Of a stretch of DNA of 64,000 nt, positions 1-8,098 are shown piece by piece. The notes beneath the pieces are model-generated. The model was not told the origin of the DNA, ran no database searches, and was given only the letters and a program-made list of their open reading frames with translations. The stretch is from Sphingobacterium litopenaei. Its GTDB lineage: Bacteria > Bacteroidota > Bacteroidia > Sphingobacteriales > Sphingobacteriaceae. Each line of letters opens with the position of its first letter. Position 1 is the stretch's first letter. A program made the position numbers and the translations under genes. The stretch spans positions 1-64,000 of the forward strand of contig NZ_JACOIJ010000005.1 of assembly GCF_014692495.1 (NCBI RefSeq). The letters run 5' to 3'.

Positions 1-161
1 AATTCTTTTTCATATTGTTTGGTGTATTTGTTGTTCTTGAATTTGACACCATCAGAAGTAATAGCAAAGTCTTTTAAACCTAAATCTATTCCACAAAAAG
101 CACCAGTCTTTTCTTTTACTTGATATTGTTCTTCTGATAGTATTCGTGAGTATATTCTCAA
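1..161 (-). pseudogene. TnpB (IS200/IS605 OrfB) fragment, RuvC-I segment
   Basis: Reading the minus strand gives 53 codons with no stop up to the window edge, including the segment GIDLGLKDFAITSDG. That is the first RuvC-like block of TnpB nucleases, the RNA-guided endonucleases of IS200/IS605 elements, and the Asp of GIDLG is the usual first catalytic residue. The reading frame is closed just upstream by an in-frame TGA (162-164), so the roughly 170 N-terminal residues expected in the family are missing. The rest of the gene lies beyond base 1. I infer an internally deleted or decayed element; the family assignment is firm, the exact element is not. Confidence 0.8.
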
Positions 162-175
162 TCAGGGTTAGTCGC

Positions 176-490
176 TTACATCCCACAGGATAAAGACCTG
201 TGGGTTTTACGCTCCGTTTTATAAAACTTTAACATTCGCTTCTCCCAATTCGTATCTTTAATCTTATTTAGGAAAATTCTATATCCAGAATTCACTTCTA
301 GAAGTTTTTCAATTTTATGAATATCATTTGGTATATGAACTGCTTTACCCTCCTTGTCATCCAAATGAAATGCATGTTCTTGAGCAATCCTTTCATCGGT
401 ATAGGCCGAGATTAAAAACCCTTTGCCATTGTCAATAGAGGGCCATTGGAACCTTTGCAGAACATAATCCTTATACCCCCGCTCCACCAA
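176..490 (-). CDS. Small hypothetical protein, probably truncated
   Basis: This is a 104-residue frame of unknown function. The only usable start at the 5' end is TTG or GTG, and the open frame continues some nine codons further upstream to a TAG, so the original N-terminus may be lost. The last residues are encoded by the hairpin next to the TnpB remnant, so the C-terminus looks like element DNA rather than native sequence. The composition is protein-like, with amphipathic stretches such as KIEKLLEVNSGYRIFLNKIK. I do not recognise a family. It is probably a gene fragment interrupted by the mobile element rather than a functional gene. Confidence 0.35.
   Translation of the reverse strand: MVERGYKDYVLQRFQWPSIDNGKGFLISAYTDERIAQEHAFHLDDKEGKAVHIPNDIHKIEKLLEVNSGYRIFLNKIKDTNWEKRMLKFYKTERKTHRSLSCGM
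182..204. repeat. Perfect 8-bp hairpin beside the TnpB remnant
   Basis: CCCACAGG and CCTGTGGG flank a 7-base loop, forming a perfect stem. IS200/IS605 elements carry subterminal hairpins of this kind that TnpA binds, and this one lies about 20 bases 5' of the surviving tnpB frame, where a left-end hairpin would be if the intervening tnpA and tnpB N-terminus had been deleted. It could instead be a simple terminator for the small minus-strand ORF whose end it overlaps. Confidence 0.5.
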
Positions 491-979
491 ATCCTGAAAA
501 AGCTGAATATTAACCTACTCAAAAGGTATATACATCATAATATCCTAATTTACAAAACTTTATATATATTATAAGCATATCCAATATTAGTGTGAATCTA
601 CTGGAGAACCAGCTATCATACATAAAGGATTTAAAAAATAGACTAATAGGATTGTCTTAAAAGCAAAAGACACGCCCTTGGATGCTGTACTGATTGGTAG
701 CGTGGCGTGTACTGTTAGTTCAAGGTAAATCTTTTGTTAATCATTACAAAGATTATTAAGAAATATTTATTTAGTTTTTTGCATAGCATAGCATTCTATC
801 GGAAGTTATCTGCTAATATTTTTAATTAAAAATGAATACCAGGGTAGGGAGCCCTGGTATCATTATAAAACAATATTACCAATTATTGCTGTAGAGAATT
901 AAATTTATTATTTAAAAAATGAAAGGGTCTTATTTTTCGCTTTTAGCTATTTTGAATTTCCTTCCTTATTAATATGTTA
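491..979. other. 489-bp non-coding stretch
   Basis: No convincing coding sequence is seen. It holds the terminator described at 836-860 and a weak inverted repeat, ACACGCC (670-676) with GGCGTGT (704-710), with a 27-base loop and no T-run. The rest is AT-rich sequence without recognisable structure. Confidence 0.5.
836..860 (-). terminator. Hairpin terminator for the VOC gene
   Basis: ATACCAGGG (836-844) pairs perfectly with CCCTGGTAT (852-860) across a 7-base loop. On the minus strand it is followed by TCATTTTTAA. It lies 120 bases past the stop of the VOC-fold gene, the nearest minus-strand gene. Confidence 0.6.
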
Positions 980-1336
980 TTATGTATATGAAGGATCATC
1001 AATTAGACATAAAATATGACCAAACGGATCGCGAACCCGAGCAATCATTACTTGACCACCTAAAACAAAAGGTTTTTGTACTACATTAGCTCCCATTGAA
1101 ATTAGCCGATTAAATATTGTTGATATATCCTTTACGCCTACATATGCCATGTTGGTCCGCGGTTTTTCTAAAACCTCATCTTTTTCAGGGTAAAGCGCCA
1201 ACTCATATCCCCCCAATGTAAAACAGGTATAATCTGGCTCCGTAATATATGCAGGAGAATTAAAAGCTACTTCAAACCATTTGACTGCTTCCTTAAATTC
1301 TCGATCGTCATTTGTTTTAATTCTTAGCTTGATCAT
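980..1336 (-). CDS. VOC-fold (glyoxalase/bleomycin-resistance type) protein
   Basis: 118 residues, the usual size of a single vicinal-oxygen-chelate module. Visible family features are the betaalphabetabetabeta pattern, a YVGVKDI strand start in the second half, and the C-terminal signature RDPFGHILCLID, which resembles the RDPDGN motif that ends these domains. Members bind divalent metal or small hydrophobic ligands and include lyases, dioxygenases and antibiotic-binding proteins, so a specific activity cannot be given. It stands alone on the minus strand, about 400 bases from a divergently transcribed PLP-enzyme gene, and ends before the terminator at 836-860. Confidence 0.85.
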   Translation of the reverse strand: MIKLRIKTNDDREFKEAVKWFEVAFNSPAYITEPDYTCFTLGGYELALYPEKDEVLEKPRTNMAYVGVKDISTIFNRLISMGANVVQKPFVLGGQVMIARVRDPFGHILCLIDDPSYT

Positions 1337-1744
1337 AATTCATCAAGATTTAATACTAACCATCAATACACCATATATCCAGAAGGACAACAAATGGTTA
1401 ATTTGTAAATACAATTACCATGCTATTAACAATCTTGTTGATTCATAAAATCCAAAACAAAAACCATAAGGTAATTCGTTTTAGTAATACTCATTACATA
1501 TCTCAATAAATATTTAACTTATTAAATAATGGGACCATTATTAGTATTTAAACGCACACCTAAATTTTAAAATGATCCCAAATTAATTCCGCAATAATAT
1601 TTATTTAGAACTAGCTATATTTAAATTTTTTTAACGTATTTTAGGTGTTGTCTTCTACCTAACATATATTTTAGTATTCATTTTTAAATATTGATCAAAG
1701 TTAAAACAGCATTTTTAATAAACCGGTGACATATTTATCTATTT
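1337..1744. other. 408-bp divergent intergenic region with weak inverted repeat
   Basis: AT-rich DNA between the VOC gene and the PLP-enzyme/TetR pair, so it should carry both promoters. The only structure I can support is an imperfect 22-bp inverted repeat at 1641-1662, TTAGGT-N10-ACCTAA, about 80 bases upstream of the PLP-enzyme start. Because a TetR gene is the second gene of that operon, this is a candidate TetR operator, but the half-sites match over six bases only. Confidence 0.35.
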
Positions 1745-2968
1745 ATGAATTTTACTAACAAAACTTTCAAAGACTTTGAAAATATCCCAGAAATGGATAT
1801 TAATGAGCGTTCAGAAATTTTTACGGAATACTTATCATATGTAAAATACGATGATCAACAAACCTATAGGGTAATTGCGACAAGTGGTTGCAATTCGAAA
1901 ATTAAATTAAAAAGTCAATTTGGCGATGAATTTATTAGTTATGTTTCGAATGACTATTTAGGATTTACTCAGCATCCACAAGTAAAAAAAGCTGCCATAG
2001 AAGGCATATTAAAATATGGTACAGGAGCCGGCGCATCACCTTTAATCGGCGGTTTTTTTGATTATCATAACCTTTTGGAAGAAAAAATTGCTAGTTTCTT
2101 TGGCTATAGTAGTGATTCATCAGTAATATTTACCACAGGATATACGGCTAATAGCGCTTCACTTCAAGCTTTATTACAAAAAGAAGATGTAGCAATATTA
2201 GATAGTGGTGTACATACCTCTGTTCACGAAGGTTGCATCTTAACAAATAAAAAAACATTTCCGCATAATAACATTGAAGCACTAGAGAGAATTCTTCAAC
2301 AATACCAAAATAAATTTAGAACAAAAATGGTAGTGGTTGATGGAATTTATTCTCAAGATGGCGATACGGCACCATTAAAAGAAATTTTAACCTTATGTCG
2401 TAAATATGGGGCATACTTAATGGTTGACGATGCACACGGAATAGGCGTAACGGGCAATACAGGAAGAGGAGTATTGGAACGAGATAATATTATAAAAGAG
2501 GTTGATTTTATAACGGGAACCTTTAGTAAATCATTTGGTAATATTGGAGGTTTTGTAATCTGCAGCCCTAAAAACGCTAAATTTCTAAAGTTTCAGTCTA
2601 AACAACAAATTTTTTCAGCGACAGCTGGAGCATCTACTTTAGGCATAGTAAAGGCTATAGAATTAATAGATCAGGAACCACAATGGTTAAAAAACCTTCA
2701 AGAAAATATTCGTTATTTTAATAATGGTCTTAAGAAGATTGGTATTGAGCTTGGAGAAAGAGAGTCTGCTATATTTCCTATAAAAATTGGTGATGACATA
2801 AAGACATTATATATCAGTAAAGAACTAATGAAAAAAGGTATATACACTAACCCAATTCTATATCCAGCGGTATCACGAGGAGATTCTCGTATTCGAATGA
2901 GCTTATCTGCTGTACATACTAAACAAGAAATGGATTATACTTTAAGTACGCTTTCAGAATTAATTTAA
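1745..2968 (+). CDS. Alpha-oxoamine synthase family PLP enzyme
   Basis: 407 residues, normal for the family that includes BioF, 2-amino-3-ketobutyrate CoA ligase, serine palmitoyltransferase and CqsA-type synthases. These condense an amino acid with an acyl-thioester and release CO2. Seen in order: SNDYLGF near residue 78, the glycine-rich YGTGAGASPLIGG, the PLP-ring contact DDAHGIGVTG, the lysine motif GTFSKSFGNIGGF that forms the Schiff base, and the C-terminal RMSLSAVHT. The usual GSRLxxG motif reads GASPLIGG here, with Pro in place of Arg. That and the lack of bio genes argue against plain biotin synthesis. The TetR gene 12 bases downstream probably controls it. Product is unknown; a lipid or ketone product is possible. 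Confidence 0.8.
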   Translation: MNFTNKTFKDFENIPEMDINERSEIFTEYLSYVKYDDQQTYRVIATSGCNSKIKLKSQFGDEFISYVSNDYLGFTQHPQVKKAAIEGILKYGTGAGASPLIGGFFDYHNLLEEKIASFFGYSSDSSVIFTTGYTANSASLQALLQKEDVAILDSGVHTSVHEGCILTNKKTFPHNNIEALERILQQYQNKFRTKMVVVDGIYSQDGDTAPLKEILTLCRKYGAYLMVDDAHGIGVTGNTGRGVLERDNIIKEVDFITGTFSKSFGNIGGFVICSPKNAKFLKFQSKQQIFSATAGASTLGIVKAIELIDQEPQWLKNLQENIRYFNNGLKKIGIELGERESAIFPIKIGDDIKTLYISKELMKKGIYTNPILYPAVSRGDSRIRMSLSAVHTKQEMDYTLSTLSELI

Positions 2969-2980
2969 AATGAAAACTAT

Positions 2981-3622
2981 ATGCGAAAAATTGTTGATGG
3001 GGAGGTTCGTAATAAAGAACGAACAAAAGAAAAGCTTATTGAAGCTGTCGGAGAAATTCTAGTATCCGAAGGTTATACTAAGTTAGGAATAAACAATATC
3101 GCAAGAAAAGCTTTGGTAGATAAAAAGCTTATCTATCGTTATTTTGGAAGTCTCGATGAACTCTTAGCACAATATTTTCGTAAAAGGGATTTTTGGACCC
3201 AGCTCAGCGAAGGAACCTTTGAGAATATTGATTTATCTTTCCAAGATCATGGTAAACACCTTGCATCAGAATTTTTGATTCATCTATTTGATAATCTTTA
3301 TAATCTCGAGGAGGCAAGAAAAATATTAACTTGGGAAATATCTGAAAAAAGCGATCATTTAAAGAGGCTCAGTTTTGAAAGGGAACTTTTAGGGAAAGAT
3401 ATGTTTGCACAAACGGATGAATATTTTAAAAATAGTCATATCAACCTGAGAGCCTGCTATGCTATTCTTCTTTCAGGAGTATACTATCTTACACTTCATG
3501 CCAAATCCACTGGAGGAGATTTTTGTGAAATAAATATCAATACTCCAGATGGTCAAAAGGAAATAAAAAAAGCGCTTTTCGACATTATTGAATTGATTTT
3601 CAATACATCAAACAAAAAGTAA
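2981..3622 (+). CDS. TetR/AcrR family transcriptional regulator
   Basis: 213 residues. The N-terminal 60 residues carry the TetR helix-turn-helix: KLIEAVGEILVSEGYTKLGI, then NNIARKALVDKKLIYRYFGS, with the conserved YRYF and a following LDELL. The C-terminal part is helical and poorly conserved, as expected for a ligand-binding dimerisation domain. It starts 12 bases after the oxoamine-synthase gene on the same strand, so the two are almost surely co-transcribed. By family precedent it would repress its own operon and respond to a small hydrophobic ligand. The inverted repeat at 1641-1662 is a possible site. Confidence 0.9.
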   Translation: MRKIVDGEVRNKERTKEKLIEAVGEILVSEGYTKLGINNIARKALVDKKLIYRYFGSLDELLAQYFRKRDFWTQLSEGTFENIDLSFQDHGKHLASEFLIHLFDNLYNLEEARKILTWEISEKSDHLKRLSFERELLGKDMFAQTDEYFKNSHINLRACYAILLSGVYYLTLHAKSTGGDFCEININTPDGQKEIKKALFDIIELIFNTSNKK

Positions 3623-3625
3623 CTT

Positions 3626-3655
3626 AGAGATAATAGTATAAAAGCTATTATCTCT
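3626..3655. terminator. Bidirectional hairpin between convergent tetR and nagB
   Basis: AGAGATAATAG (3626-3636) and CTATTATCTCT (3645-3655) form a perfect 11-bp stem around an 8-base loop. It sits between the ends of two convergent genes. The stem is AT-rich and the T-runs are short, so efficiency is uncertain. Confidence 0.6.
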
Positions 3656-3680
3656 TATCCACATACATATATAACCAATC

Positions 3681-4427
3681 CTAAACTCTAGAATATGCCT
3701 CTTGATCAAAATAAAATACACAGCCCTTATGATTCCTTAAGATAGTGGAAGGCCATTCTGTAGACAATTCACCTTTTAATGTTTGCTCTACAGCAAGTGA
3801 CTTATGCATCCCTACGACCACACAAAATAAATATTTAGCTGAAAGCAAGGTCGGGATAGTAAGTGTAATGGCGGTTTTTGGCACATCTTCAATTCTACCA
3901 AAACAACCATCTATAACTTGCTGTTCCCTACAAGAAAAATCTAACTCTACTTCTTTTACTAAAACAGGATCATTAAAATCTGCAACAGGAGGATCATTAA
4001 AAGCTAAATGACCATTCTGGCCAATACCCAAGCATACAATATCAATGGGTTCGGCATTAATTAAATAAGAGATCCTTTCAATTTCCTTCTCAACACCTCG
4101 TGAAGGATCAATGAGATTTACTTCTTTGAAAGGAACCTTTGTAAATAATCTTTCATTCAAGAAAGAGGAAAATAATTCAGGAGACTCCTGATCGAGCCCT
4201 ATATATTCATCCATATTAAATGCAACCACCTTTGACCAATCTATTTTATTGGAGTTCCTTAAATACTCCAACATATAATCCTGAGATGGTGCCGCTGCAA
4301 AAATAATCCGGATATCATCCTTATCTTTTTGCAATTCAACAATTTTTTCTTCTATATCTTTCCCTGCCTCATACCCAGCAAGTTTACTCGTTTGAAATAC
4401 CTTAATATTATCTTCTACAATAAACAT
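3681..4427 (-). CDS. nagB: Glucosamine-6-phosphate deaminase
   Basis: 248 residues; converts glucosamine-6-phosphate to fructose-6-phosphate and ammonia in the cytoplasm. The family signature NMDEYIGL is at 71-78, with Asp73 matching the enolising Asp72 of the E. coli enzyme. The loop GIGQNGHLAFNDP holds His140 (E. coli His143) and Asp145 where E. coli has Glu148. The position of E. coli Asp141 is Asn, as in several Gram-positive NagB proteins. At 248 residues it lacks the C-terminal allosteric tail of the 266-residue E. coli protein. It is last in the susC-susD operon, about 60 bases after the GH16-like gene, and completes the GlcNAc pathway whose deacetylase is at 18980-20188. Confidence 0.9.
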   Translation of the reverse strand: MFIVEDNIKVFQTSKLAGYEAGKDIEEKIVELQKDKDDIRIIFAAAPSQDYMLEYLRNSNKIDWSKVVAFNMDEYIGLDQESPELFSSFLNERLFTKVPFKEVNLIDPSRGVEKEIERISYLINAEPIDIVCLGIGQNGHLAFNDPPVADFNDPVLVKEVELDFSCREQQVIDGCFGRIEDVPKTAITLTIPTLLSAKYLFCVVVGMHKSLAVEQTLKGELSTEWPSTILRNHKGCVFYFDQEAYSRV

Positions 4428-4486
4428 AATAAACCCCTATTCAAAGCTTCGCTTTGATTTCTATATAATAAAATTCATTTAATTTT

Positions 4487-5227
4487 TTAACCTTCGAACT
4501 TCACGCTATCAATAACGATTTCTTGTTCTTGCAACGTTTTAGGCATCTGTCCTCTAAATAACCATAGGTTGATTTTCAATCGTTCTTCTTTATCCATAGG
4601 GATATCTTCACCTGTATATTCCCATTTATGTAAAACATTCGTCCTGCCTTGTTTATAATATTCACTATGAAAAGATATTTTGTCCTTTTGCCAATTGAAA
4701 CTATGTGTGGTAGGCCCTAAATCCCTTGGTATATCAAACCTTACTTTGTTTCCATTTTTATCCGAAGGCTGTACAGCAAACTGTGCATTCATATTATTAT
4801 TAACGGACCATTTGGAAAATTCAATATCTATTTCTTCCGTATTGGTCAGATAAGTAAATAACCCTGCTACGACATTATCATCTAATTTGGAAACATCTGA
4901 GTTAATGAAAAACGTATACTTTCCATAACTCAGAGTATTTCTTAATGTTATACCAGAACAATACCATTGACCTCCCTTCTGTGTAATTTTCAGGTGTAAC
5001 TTTCCCTGATTATCCACCCAAACATTTTCCTGAGAATCGGAAAATAAATTGGGTCCTGGCCCCTCTTTAGCCGATTTAGTTTTCCGTACAATCCAATCGT
5101 AGCCTGAAAATTTAATTATTCTCTCCGAGGGAGTAATAACTTGATTTTCTTCTGGAGTACTCCTCTTGTCACAATTGGTGAATAAGAGGAGTAGCAATAC
5201 AGAAAGTGTTGTGTTTAATAAACTCAT
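4487..5227 (-). CDS. GH16-like lipoprotein
   Basis: 246 residues when started at the ATG at 5227. A longer reading uses TTG and would overlap the preceding gene, so the ATG is preferred. The N-terminus has a hydrophobic segment ending in LFTNC, a plausible lipoprotein signal with Cys19. The rest looks like a concanavalin-like jelly roll. EEIDIEFSKW at about 131-140 matches the E-x-D-x-E catalytic signature of lichenase-type GH16 enzymes. It could be an active endo-glycanase or a binding protein that kept the motif. It lies 7 bases after the FAS1-type gene and before nagB. The target in this GlcNAc context is unknown. Confidence 0.65.
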   Translation of the reverse strand: MSLLNTTLSVLLLLLFTNCDKRSTPEENQVITPSERIIKFSGYDWIVRKTKSAKEGPGPNLFSDSQENVWVDNQGKLHLKITQKGGQWYCSGITLRNTLSYGKYTFFINSDVSKLDDNVVAGLFTYLTNTEEIDIEFSKWSVNNNMNAQFAVQPSDKNGNKVRFDIPRDLGPTTHSFNWQKDKISFHSEYYKQGRTNVLHKWEYTGEDIPMDKEERLKINLWLFRGQMPKTLQEQEIVIDSVKFEG

Positions 5228-5234
5228 AAAACCC

Positions 5235-6680
5235 TTAGTTAGCAACAATTTTTAAGATTATATTCTCTAGAATTGCTCCCGCTCTATCTCTTGCCGTCAG
5301 TACAACATTATTTGTTCCTGTAGCATTGCCATCATGAATGAACACGATATTATTCAAATCAATATCCAACTGCGAGAATCTACTTCCTTGTTTCAAAACT
5401 TCTGCTCCTTTGACCAACCATCCAAAACTTGGCAGTTCTTCAATCGTATAAATTATATCAGCAGCTGTCGCTCCAGAAACGAGCAAATTCGCTTGATCCA
5501 ATACTATGACTTCTCCTTTTGCCATGCTGATGTCCTTAACGTGCTCTAATTCTAGTTTGGAATTACCAGAAGCAAGCGTAGCTATAATCATTGGAGGAGC
5601 TAAAGTTGGATGTTCTTTCGAGGCAATTTCATCCGTTTCATCCGACCTATATTGTCCATCCAACATAAAAGAAACTAAAGAAGGTGGGTTTGCTGACTTG
5701 TAATAATCCGTAATATCGAAATTGAACTTAGTGGCTTTACTACTTTTTAATGTGGCAATTCGAGGTGTATTAGGAAATACAGCATTGTTAAATTTTAAAG
5801 ACGATTCCGTCCAATCTGTGCTTGGTGTAACGTAAAGGTCAAAGTCCACCCCCTTACCATGTGAAAAGGATACAGAAAGTTGCATCTGCATATCTGTTAC
5901 AACACCTTCTTTTTTGAAATCACTGAAATCAAACATTAAGAAACCTTTCCTATCATAATCCCCGTCGTTTGTTACATTCTTAATTTTAATCAATGTATTT
6001 GTTCCAAAATTCACTCCAGATTCTGCTCCTCCATTTACGTATGTATCATGTTTGGCAAAGATGGTATCTTGGACCAAGTCTGGATTTGGTAAATTCGTAT
6101 CACCCGTTGGGGCTGAATAGTAAACAATATTGTTGACTACATGAATTACGCCATTATTTGCCACCAAATTTGATGTTCTAATTTGCCATTGGATTTTGGT
6201 TTTTTCATTTATTAATCCCACGAAAGTACTCGTGTGTGAAAGAAACATTTGCTGACCATTTTTAGTAGGATACGCTATCGGACGATTGCTGGCAAATAAA
6301 TCAGGATCATTAAAATTCACTACATCCTCTACAATATGGTATTTCAATACATTTCTTAGAATTGGAAGTGGAATATCGCGTAGGCTTGCGTATTTATTTT
6401 CTTTAAGGTAAGTTCTGAAAGCTGCATTATTTGGAACAATAAATGTTAAGCCATCTTCAGTGTCGTATATCGAACTTAAGCCCGCAATTTCAATAGCTTC
6501 TTTCATCAAAGAAAGAGAATCTGTGGTGGAAATAAACTCTAATGTCGTCTGATTTAATTTTGAGTTATCCGGCGATGGTGTATATTCAAAATTGTCTTGT
6601 ATTTCACAGCTTACCAAAAATCCTAAACTTGTTATCGATAATAACATTAGAAATCGATATGTTTTTATGATCTGTATCAT
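5235..6680 (-). CDS. FAS1-CBM-CSPG multidomain lipoprotein
   Basis: 481 residues. The start MIQIIKTYRF is followed by a hydrophobic stretch and LVSC, a lipobox. Residues about 45-195 are a fasciclin (FAS1) domain: LTFIVPNNAAFRTYL, NVLKYHIVEDVV and the closing NNGVIHVVNNIVYY. Residues about 205-370 resemble the DNRLRE/CBM96 fold: DTYVNGG, KGFLMFDFSDF and FNFDITDYYK. Residues about 385-480 match a CSPG/cadherin-like repeat: IYTIEELPSFGWL, SRFSQLDIDLNNIVFIHDG. All three are extracellular binding or adhesion modules, and no catalytic domain is visible. Placed right after susD, it is the expected position for a surface glycan-binding protein. Confidence 0.8.
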   Translation of the reverse strand: MIQIIKTYRFLMLLSITSLGFLVSCEIQDNFEYTPSPDNSKLNQTTLEFISTTDSLSLMKEAIEIAGLSSIYDTEDGLTFIVPNNAAFRTYLKENKYASLRDIPLPILRNVLKYHIVEDVVNFNDPDLFASNRPIAYPTKNGQQMFLSHTSTFVGLINEKTKIQWQIRTSNLVANNGVIHVVNNIVYYSAPTGDTNLPNPDLVQDTIFAKHDTYVNGGAESGVNFGTNTLIKIKNVTNDGDYDRKGFLMFDFSDFKKEGVVTDMQMQLSVSFSHGKGVDFDLYVTPSTDWTESSLKFNNAVFPNTPRIATLKSSKATKFNFDITDYYKSANPPSLVSFMLDGQYRSDETDEIASKEHPTLAPPMIIATLASGNSKLELEHVKDISMAKGEVIVLDQANLLVSGATAADIIYTIEELPSFGWLVKGAEVLKQGSRFSQLDIDLNNIVFIHDGNATGTNNVVLTARDRAGAILENIILKIVAN

Positions 6681-6710
6681 AATAGTTCGTTTTATTAGGG
6701 TTGATAAAAA

Positions 6711-8087
6711 TTATTTGTAAAACTCATTTTGCTCAAGATTCGGATTTCTGAGAATGGTGGTTTCAAAAATTGGCCACACTATATTTCTTTCATCCGATAA
6801 TCCATTAATAGGTTTCATCGTAGGTATAGCCAGCCCTGTACGAACAAGGTCAAACCAACGATGTCCTTCGAAACTTAATTCTATAGAACGTTCATGCAAA
6901 ATTGCACCTATTAAAGAGCCATATAGATTGTTTGCAGAGGATGCATCCATTATTTCCAAACCTGCACGACGACGTATCTGATTCAATAAAGTAAGGGCAT
7001 CGTCATTCTGATTTAAATTGGCATGAGCTTCTGCTTTTAACAAAATAATATCCGATAATCTTGTTAATACAATATTATTGGACGAAGGGTCAGCACTTTC
7101 GTCATTGAAACCTTCGCCAAAAAATTTCCAAATTTTACGGGGCTGAGCTTGAGTTACATCATAAATTTTTTCTTTGCGCAGATCACCCTCTTCTATTGAA
7201 GCAATAAAGTTCGCGCTTGGCACATAATCACTATCTGAACCTAAAGCATAAAGTACGCGCAGCGCATTGGTCTGAGTTTCATTATATCCCACCTCAAAAA
7301 TACTTTCTGCGGAACGACCCATAGTGAAAATATTATTCCAATCGCTGATAGACACCAAGGAATGCCTATTGCCTGTGATAATTTTATCAGCAGTTTCAAT
7401 AGCTTTATCATATCTTTTTTGCCACATATACAGATGCGTTAGAAATGCTTGAGCTGCAGATTTGGTGAAAAGGACTTTATCCCTGTCCCCCGTATAATTA
7501 TCAGCGCAATTTTCAGCAGCAAAAAGTAAATCTTCTTCTACTTGCTTTAACACATCGGCTGAGGGTGTTCTGGCAACGAAAATATCCTGTTCAACACTTT
7601 CATAAGGCTCAGTAATAAGTGGCACATCGCCCCAAATACGAGTTAAATAAAAGTATGCTAACCCACGTAAGCCTCTCGCCTGCCCCAAAAGCTGGTTTCG
7701 CAATGGACTATCCTCTGTTTGAAAAACAGTAGGAGTGTATTTTATAGCGTAATTAGCTCTGGAAATCAATGTATAGAAGTTGTCCCATTTGGCAGAATTA
7801 ATTATCGGTGTTAGCGCATTTTGTTGCAAAGCGAAAGGATCACCAGAATGCCTTGTGGTCACATTGTCCGCCCTACCCTCTCCCCAATACGCAAAATTCA
7901 AACGCATGGTTGATTGCAAACTGTTATATATTCCGTTTACACCCGCTTGTGCATCACTAGCTTTCTTATAGAAACCTTGCCCCGAGAAGCTACTAATAGG
8001 ATCTTTATCTAACAGAGATTCCGAACAACCATAGCTTAAAACACTAATTAACGCAGCGCCTAATATAGATTTTATAGTAATTTTCAT
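6711..8087 (-). CDS. SusD/RagB family glycan-binding lipoprotein
   Basis: 458 residues from the ATG at 8087 (an upstream TTG is less likely). The signal peptide ends SVLSYGC, giving a lipidated Cys. SusD features are GLAYFYLTRIWGDVPL in the TPR region, LSDIILLKAEAHANL, LLNQIRRRAG and the C-terminal ERSIELSFEGHRWFDLVRTG. SusD proteins cap the SusC channel on the cell surface and bind the oligosaccharide. The gene begins 11 bases after susC, the usual pairing. Operon context with nagB and the GlcNAc genes suggests a GlcNAc-containing ligand. Confidence 0.95.
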   Translation of the reverse strand: MKITIKSILGAALISVLSYGCSESLLDKDPISSFSGQGFYKKASDAQAGVNGIYNSLQSTMRLNFAYWGEGRADNVTTRHSGDPFALQQNALTPIINSAKWDNFYTLISRANYAIKYTPTVFQTEDSPLRNQLLGQARGLRGLAYFYLTRIWGDVPLITEPYESVEQDIFVARTPSADVLKQVEEDLLFAAENCADNYTGDRDKVLFTKSAAQAFLTHLYMWQKRYDKAIETADKIITGNRHSLVSISDWNNIFTMGRSAESIFEVGYNETQTNALRVLYALGSDSDYVPSANFIASIEEGDLRKEKIYDVTQAQPRKIWKFFGEGFNDESADPSSNNIVLTRLSDIILLKAEAHANLNQNDDALTLLNQIRRRAGLEIMDASSANNLYGSLIGAILHERSIELSFEGHRWFDLVRTGLAIPTMKPINGLSDERNIVWPIFETTILRNPNLEQNEFYK

Positions 8088-8098
8088 AATTGTCAATT

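Noticed and set aside
670..710. ACACGCC/GGCGTGT inverted repeat as a regulatory element
   Set aside because: Seven bases separated by 27, with no flanking gene start or T-run; could arise by chance.
4441..4457. TCAAAGC-TTC-GCTTTGA hairpin between the GH16-like gene and nagB as a terminator
   Set aside because: Stem is short and no T-run follows on the minus strand. The minus-strand tip GCGAAGC is a stable mini-hairpin, but no function can be supported.
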